From Arthrobotrys musiformis (Eukaryota; Ascomycota; Orbiliomycetes; Orbiliales; Orbiliaceae): a DNA stretch of 64,000 nt. The notes beneath the pieces are model-generated. The model did no database searches. It had not been told where the DNA came from and was given only the letters and a program-made list of their open reading frames with translations. Each line of letters starts with the position of its first letter. Within the stretch, counting starts at the first letter, position 1. Location of the stretch: the NCBI GenBank assembly GCA_036971715.1, contig JAVHJL010000008.1, positions 496,001 to 560,000 on the forward strand. Reading direction: 5' to 3'. This document shows positions 57,308-64,000 of this stretch, piece by piece. Position numbers and translations under genes: made by a program.

Positions 57308-60300
57308 ATGTCTTCCTCAAGCGATTTCCCTATCGAGTACATTGACTTTCACGGGCTAAACGACGATGCTTCATCTGATGGGGCATACAAGAAGCTTGCC
57401 TTAGTTGGCGCTTCAGCTGTCAGCTTACTTTGTTATGAAAAGCCTGGCGAAGTGGCCGAGACCCTCCGAACGGACCAGCGGTTCGACTTTGTCAAAAGAA
57501 ATGAAATTGTCTCTGGTATTTGGGCACTGTCTCCCGCAATGATGGACCCTGATAATCCGACTAAAGGAGACTCGGGTCCATTGATTGCTTGGTCCGTTCG
57601 GCTTCAGCTACTTTACCTAGGCTTCCGCGGTACTTATTCTGTCGAAGATGCTTTGACGAATATTGATGCGCGTCAGGCTACGAAGGAAGAGTTAGCGTCT
57701 CGGTTTCATTCAGGTTTCCTCTTCAGAGCGCAAGCGTACTCAGGGTTAATCATAAATCTAGCTCGGAGATATAGGGTTGTTGTATGCGGCCACAGTCTTG
57801 GGTATAGTCAATTATAATAACTCCTATCATGGCCTATATCTACGACGTCTGGGGCCCCAGACGGATTGGAATTTGGGCATTAGTAGTGCGGCAGCAGACA
57901 TCGTGGCATTCATAGTGGAGCTATAGCAACCATTGCAGCGTACTGTGCAATTGTCGACAATGAGATAACCGCAGCACACAATGTGTGGAAAATGGAGGCA
58001 CCGATGCCGGAAGTTAGTTGCGCAGATTCAAACCACCCCGGTGACCTGGGTACGGGACAAGAGTCCAACGCAGACGCTCCAGTTCGGATCTCGGTCGTCA
58101 CATTTGGCGCCCCATCCACTATGGTTGTCGAGCCTCCCGATTCCACCGCTGCCCCACTCACCTGGCTGACAAAACTCTTCCATCACATCATTAATCGCGG
58201 CGACATTGTGCCCTTCATTGTTAACCGCGGTGCCCAGACAGCAAAAAACATCATCAAGAATGTTAGTCACCAGCTAGATATAACGGACTGGCCCGAGGCA
58301 AATTTGCTTTTTGGAGCTGTGATAAACCTTTTTGAAGCTTGGGCCGAAAGCCGGCGGCCGTTCGCCCAGTACGGTCGCGTATATCTGATCGACAGGGCCG
58401 AAAAAGCTAGCGGTGGCATATTTTGGTGCAAACCTGTTATCAAATCGAGTCAGCTCCCACAAACACCACCAGCGGAATTAAGCCTCCACGCAATGAAGCA
58501 CTATCACTACTGTCTTAACAACACGCTAACGGCAGCGGACCGCAACGGGATCCCAAGAATGGATCTTTCCACGGGAGTAGCTATGACCTTGGAGCAATTT
58601 TATCAGGACCTTTTGCCTTTGCCCAATACTATAGAGGATTGTCTTGGAACTCAAAGCCTCAATGATGTTACCGTATCGTGTAACATTACCGCCCATATGC
58701 CCTTGATTCACTTGTTTATCAAGGATATCACTTTCGAGGTTGACATAAGATGGCAACAACTCAGGATTTACGAATCGAGGTTGGAAGTTAGCCAAGATAT
58801 TTTCTTTGCCGACCAGGTAAGTTGTCCCAAGGTATCCAGTATCGATATCATGATATTTTTCCGATCGATGAATACGCGATGCGTATAACTAATATACTGT
58901 CACTGACAGCCTACGTGTTCCCTTGAAATTATCTATGATATCCTTTCTGACGCCCCAACAGAAGCTGTATTAAGCATGATAAATTCTATTGAGAGCTCGG
59001 GGCTCCACCTGCGCGACTTATTTGGCCGGGCTTTTCGGATCCGAGTATCAACTATGAGGAGGTGTCAGTTGAGCCCCGTTTGTTTTCAAGACACGTATGG
59101 ATCCATACGCAATGCAATGATAATTGGTTTCGCCGACCAAGTGGCTACGATTCGACATCTAGTGGCAGAGAGTGGCGGGGACGGAAATATTCAGGGTCTG
59201 ATAGAATCCGGACCTATCGGCGAGCATGCATCAACCGTGGCTGGCGTAGTCGACTCATTGGTAGCCAACGCAACCCCAGCCCTGATCAAGAGAAACTTCA
59301 TGAGAGCTTCCAAGATAGTCGAAGATATTTGGAATCCATCTCGTGAGAAGCAAGAGGAATATCCGAGCGACCTACAGACACATCTTGATAGGCTTATTCA
59401 ATCATTTTACGATAAAAAAAGAGGGATATATATGTTCGCAATGCCTATTTTGGAGAGACTCGGACTGAAATCCCAAGATAAGGGCTGGGAGGATACGGAG
59501 ACATTTGCGAAAGCCCTCGCCGACTTTAACGACGTCTCTTTGACGGAGACATTTAGACGTTATGGCCAGCAGCTCTACCATCGCGACGCCAATTCGAATA
59601 ATCGCATGGAGATAGCTAGCGCCGAATCTAAAAAAGTCCTCTTGGCTATGCGGTTCTGTCATGCAATAATTCTTACACAACTGGAACCTCCCATGAAGTT
59701 CTGCTTGACACTAGAACCAGCTACACACGGGATAAGAGGGGCTATCGTGACCGGAATTTTCTACACTGCGCGGTCGTGGGCCATGTCCGCCGGTTGGACA
59801 TACCTTAGCGTCTTCTTCGGGATGTACACAGGCGTCCTGACTTTAGGCCTGACGGCCTTCGCGATTCAATATATGACGACTGGAACTCCTCAGATCCGGG
59901 TTTTACGACAGCAAGGCTTTGACGAAATACTCAAAACCTCACTTCGTATACTAAAGCCCAAGGTATCAGGAATATCAAGCCCCGAAGCTGCGATCACGGA
60001 CCTGTTAGATAACGATGACTCGAGATCAGACATACTCGAGATCCAAGAAAAGTGGCGGGAGCGACTCAATGAGAGACTCAGGAATAGTAAAATAGAGGGC
60101 TCTCGCCCCGTGGCGACGCTTGCTTGGGCAAAATGGCTTTTTGACGTGGGGAAAGTGGGAAGGTTACGCAGGATCGCGGTGGGCCAGTTCTACGTTGGCG
60201 TCGAGGGGGCTACGGGAGCTGGGAAAAGCACGCTATTGACTGCACTTACTGCGGCGCCCCAGGGGATCTTCAACCCCGGGGTTACGCGCAGATTCCGCAC

Positions 60301-61018
60301 CAGCGAGATCCAAACATACGCTCCGTCCGGGGCCGAGACGGTATTCTGTGATTGCCCTGGCTTGGACGATTCGAACGCTGGGATTAGGGAAATGGCTCGG
60401 CTCTTTCGCGGACTGATGAATATTGTCATCTTTGTCATCCCGCACACCAATATAAATTCTCAAGGAACAAGCAGTATTTTCCAAGAGGTCGCCAATTTCA
60501 TCAAGACAAATAATGAGACAAAACACCCTCGACCATTCCGCATCCTCATGAGTAGGGCTGACGAAGTAGACTACGAAGTTACCCTGGAATGCCTCAGAAA
60601 CAACCTTATTGAGCTCAAAAAAAGCGCGATTCAAGACCTCCATCAGCACTTGTCTTGTAAACCAGAGCTGGACGCACACGGAGAGCCCTCTATAAACCAG
60701 TCTCGTAACCAAACCGAGCCTATAAACTTCGAGATCAAAACAATACTAAAGTTCAACGACACTGTTATCCAGAGCCGCGAGAGTCTACGAGATGTCGTGC
60801 ACCTTTACTCGACCCATTTGCAGATGAGTTCAACGGGGGTCAGGGCTCTTTCCGCCTGCCCCCCAGGCACACGCTGCAAGATTGGAGACGCCCGAAAATA
60901 CAGGCACCTTACGAGATTAGCTAGGGAGAATTTGCTATGGGACATCGAGTCTTTGAGAGACTGGCTACGCAGCCTATCGCCCGATATTATCCCCAGCTCT
61001 GGCGGTCGCGTTTCCTAA
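57308..61018 (+). CDS. class-3 lipase fused to P-loop GTPase with TM segment
   Basis: Exons 57308-57801, 57916-58816, 58910-61018; 1167 aa. N-terminal part: alpha/beta-hydrolase of the lipase-3 type with the nucleophile elbow GHSLGG split by intron 1 (Ser about 162), a later NRGDIVPFI (likely acid) and HAMKHYHYC (likely His). Middle: a helical region with hydrophobic segments at about 742-790 (IVTGIFYTARSWAMSAGW; FGMYTGVLTLGLTAFAI). C-terminal part: HSR1/AIG1-like G domain with P-loop GATGAGKST (about 898-906), FCDCPGLDD (G3) and SRADEVD at the G4 position, where the usual Lys of N/TKxD is absent. A repeat arm at 60650-60674 is translated as LSCKPELDA within the G domain. A nucleotide-gated lipase at membranes is an inference. 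Confidence 0.88.
60650..60674 (+). repeat. dispersed-motif arm inside the GTPase coding region
   Basis: TTGTCTTGTAAACCAGAGCTGG-type arm, one of few copies in a conserved gene. A TAAACCAGTCTCGTAACCA variant follows at 60692-60710. Confidence 0.8.
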
Positions 61019-61879
61019 GCGCCTCAGTGGCCCAAAGATGGTCCCGAAACTAGCTCAAAAGCACCGACGTAAAATGAAAGGCATATATACCTAACGGGTT
61101 TAGAAAAAGGCGAATGTTATTGTGCCGGGTACTAATCGGATTGGTACTATGAGAACGCTATCCTCGATGTTAGAACTTATGTCAGTGCAGTTGCGAATAC
61201 ACGTTGTTATTGTTGCATTTCCCAATCAGTATTCGACTATTCCTTGACCAGAATGTTACAGGAGAAACAAAACATCGATTCTGTCCGCGGATATTAACGA
61301 TGTATCGATATTGCTTCCAGAGATGCTTTTGAGGCTGTGGGATTTCTCCCCTCGTATGTATTTCGTGCAGAACCTTCAGTTGCCTATCAACTCGTAGACC
61401 AAGGTAAAGGATTCCTTACGTAAGCATCGATACGCCTCTTCACCGCCGAGTTAGTGAGAGCGCAAAATGCAACAGATCATGAGGCCCGAGGATTTAGTAC
61501 CTACTTATTCATTAGCATGTCGAATATGCAGTGTTTGACGGGCTCAAGTGACCTCGCTCCAATCGACGCCTGCCGTCCCAAGCCATACACTGCGGGGTAC
61601 CCAATCAAATCAAACCCGTCGGCTTGGGCCTTTGTGTTGTTATCAGATTCGTGCCGGCCGGGATTCAATTCATTCACATCATCAACAATCAGCATTATCC
61701 CTCTCTTCAACCCCCTTCACCTCAAAACCCCCCTTGGTTGAAGGGAGAATCCGTAAATATCACCACCATCGCCAAACTTCAAGGAATTACCAACCGGATA
61801 CCTTAGACTTCGTCCTGTCTAGTTCGGCAACAATCCTTATCTCCCGATGACGGCGAATCGTCACGCCTAATAGCCTTCC
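61019..61879. other. intergenic
   Basis: Promoter side of the M28 protease gene. Frames at 61454-61850 (both strands) have no features. Confidence 0.5.
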
Positions 61880-64000
61880 ATGCGCCTCAGACCCTCCAGC
61901 CTCAAGACCTCCTTCGCTCGTTACGTCACACCCGGCCCTCGATCAACCGCCACGATGCCCACCTGTGGTCCCTGCAAGGTGTCATTCCTTCACTTCCGAC
62001 CTCTCCCTGTAACAATATTCACGGCTATAATATATCTGGCACTCTTCATTCCGTTATTAATCATCCATTATGTTCCTCCTACTCCACCGCCTAATACCTC
62101 GTTAAAGGAGTCGATAGGGGTTGATCTCGAAGATACATGGCATACCCTGGCTGCCATAACAAAAAAATACCACCCTTACAATTCTCGGGCGAACGATCGC
62201 GTTCGAACTTTTTTGGTGGATAAGATCAACCAGATAATTGAGAAGAATGGGAACAATAAAACACAAGTGGTCGAGGATACCTATGTGAACGTCCTCTACA
62301 CCGGGAGAAGCACTGTTAAAATCTATTTTGAAAGCTTGAATGTTATTGTCAAGGTCCAGGGCAGTGGCGACTTCGAAGGCGAAGTTGGAGATGTTTTAGT
62401 CAATGCCCACTATGATAGCGTGAGCACGGCGCCTGGTACTTACAACTGACCATCCATATAACTCAGTAATGAAGGGAGATTGGTACTGATCATTTGGTTA
62501 CAGGTGCAACCGACGATGGAGTCGCCGTTGTGACAGTCCTCGGCCTTATCGACTATTTTACCCAACCGCAAAACACCCCTCGCCGGGATATGTACTTTCT
62601 CCTCAACAATGGCGAGGAAGATTACCTCAACGGTGCCATGGCGTTCACGGAACACCCACTCGCCAAAAACTGCCGTATATTTTTGAATCTAGAGGGTGCC
62701 GGTGCCGGTGGACGTGCGACGCTCTTCCGTAGCACCGACGCCGAGGTTACCAAGTTCTTCAAGAGGGCGAAATACCCGTTCGGCAGCAGTCTAAGCGGCG
62801 ACGCCTTCAAGAGAGGATTCATTAGGAGTCAGACGGACTATATTATCTTCGATGGAGAGTTGGGCATGCGAGGTTTGGATCTCGCCTTTTGGCAACCAAG
62901 AGCGAGATACCACACCCAATGGGATTCGATGGCTTTTAGTACGTACTCACGCCTTTCGTCGGAAGACGAACACAAAGCTAACGATATATACAGCAAGCAT
63001 CAACTCCCTCTGGCACATGTTTGAGACCTCTTTGAGTTCTCTCATTGGAATGGCTCATGATGGCAGTTACACATTTATTCAAGGCTCCGGACGCAAGCAC
63101 ACCGGTGTCTGGTTTGACAGTAAGATCAACTTCTTCGTTTATCGTGTCGGGCCTCTCTAACGTTTCCTAGTGTTTGGCCGTGGATTTGCTATCTTCCAGA
63201 TCGCCGATACCTTTATTTGGTCCATGTGTCTCTTAACTATTACGCCATTCTTCATCTTTGGGCTGTTCTACCTTCTCGCTAGCTCAGACAAACTCTACCT
63301 TCTAGCCTCTTCGCCAAAATCGAACGGACCACTTCCACCAAAGTTGGAATTGGCAGGATGCAAAGGCTTCTGGAGACCCTTCGTAGCCATACTCTTCTCG
63401 ACATCGGCAGTCGTTGGTACGGCTTTGTTAATCGCTAATGTTAACCCAATGATAATGTATAGCAGTCAGGAGGCTATTTGGGTCTGCTTGATCTCCCTGT
63501 GGATCATAACATCCTGGTTTAGCTTGAAGGTTGCAAATTGGTGGCGTCCATCGGCAACATCACGAACCTGGAGCATTGGTTGGATATCATTCATTGCATG
63601 GCTGCTTCTCGTCCTCAACGCGGTGGCGGAAGATAGACTAGACGTCGGCGGGATGTATTTCACCATCTTGTAAGACTCCCCACCAGTCCTTTCGATGACA
63701 AAGCTAACTGTTTTTAGCTACTATATGGCAACTGCAATTGCCTTGGTCCTCTCCCTCCTCGACCTTTTCTTCGTCCCCCCAACATCTCACATCTATGATT
63801 CAATTACCCACGTCGACCAACTCGAAGACGACGACCATCGCTCCCTGATCGCACCATCTGTTGACCATACTAACGCTCTATCTCCGGATGATGAGGAGGC
63901 CGAACCTCCAAATGAACACACTTCTCTTCTCAGAGACTCGTCTAACCTAGGACGTGGCCGACACATCGGCCGTCGCCCCAATTCCCACGGTTCTCTTAGT
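61880..64000 (+). CDS. PFF1: vacuolar membrane M28 metalloprotease (Pff1-like), 3' part beyond window
   Basis: Zinc aminopeptidase-like protease of the vacuolar membrane. Exons 61880-62435, 62504-62938, 62994-63119, 63171-63669, 63718->64000; every junction keeps frame. A short N-terminal tail (alternative start Met at 61955, MPTCGPCKVSFLHFRPL) precedes TM1 (TIFTAIIYLALFIPLLII). The M28 catalytic core has HYDSVSTAPGATDDGVAV (zinc His and bridging Asp), NNGEEDYLNGA (Glu base and ligand), NLEGAGAGG and RYHTQWDS (zinc His). Then come the Pff1-type multi-TM region (FGRGFAIFQIADTFI onward) and a cytosolic or luminal acidic loop with EHTSLL. The luminal/TM C-terminal part lies off the right edge. 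Family call is firm; substrates are unknown. Confidence 0.93.

Overview
The window is nuclear DNA of a filamentous ascomycete (Pezizomycotina; I cannot fix the class). The evidence is short 45-90 nt GT-AG introns, long AT-rich spacers with degenerate mobile-element debris, and typical families: a CHR-type chromate transporter, a GPI-type BIM1/X325 protein, a Pth11/SAT5-like rhodopsin-domain membrane protein, a NACHT-ankyrin NLR and a Pff1-type vacuolar protease. I assembled exons by hand from reading frame and splice signals. Those joins are inferences unless a conserved family runs across them.

Layout. 1-1.7 kb: chromate transporter (-), running off the left edge. 3.7-4.5 kb: BIM1-like copper protein (+). 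8.2-9.7 kb: rhodopsin-domain protein (+). 9.7-13.4 kb: repeat debris and two small orphan genes. 13.7-15.9 kb: a glutathione S-transferase and a MAPEG protein side by side (-). 17.4-21.5 kb: four small genes (+) whose products look like divergent SUMO/Rad60-type ubiquitin-like proteins; a fifth lies at 27.3-28.0 kb (-). Part of this stretch (19.84-23.66 kb) lies between two 26-bp direct repeats. 24.3-26.7 kb: a membrane-anchored BTB protein (+) and an AKR7-type aldo/keto reductase (-). 30.5-34.5 kb: NACHT-ankyrin NLR (-) with a separate glycine-rich first exon.

35.9-47.0 kb: an accessory block with three copies of an unrecognised two-TM, coiled-coil, acidic-tail family (one apparently intact, two broken). 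Between copies 2 and 3 lie two paralogous orphan genes and a probable hAT-type MITE; a second small TIR element lies just beyond copy 3. 49.2-51.4 kb: SF1 (UPF1/Sen1-like) helicase with a damaged-looking 5' end. 52.1-55.8 kb: a 1236-aa RNA-repair-type fusion (2H phosphoesterase, EEP nuclease, nucleotidyltransferase, MJ1316 domain). 57.3-61.0 kb: a class-3 lipase fused to a P-loop GTPase. 61.9 kb to the right edge: vacuolar M28 protease Pff1, truncated by the window.

How they may work together. GST and MAPEG are both glutathione-dependent detoxification proteins, and the AKR7 reductase fits the same aldehyde/xenobiotic theme. The NLR, the lipase-GTPase fusion, the RNA-repair fusion, the ubiquitin-like genes and the multicopy membrane family resemble the conflict and self/non-self repertoires of fungal accessory regions, but no direct functional link between them is visible in the sequence. 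A palindromic motif with core TCTCGTATACCAGAGCTGG recurs across the window and has entered coding sequence.
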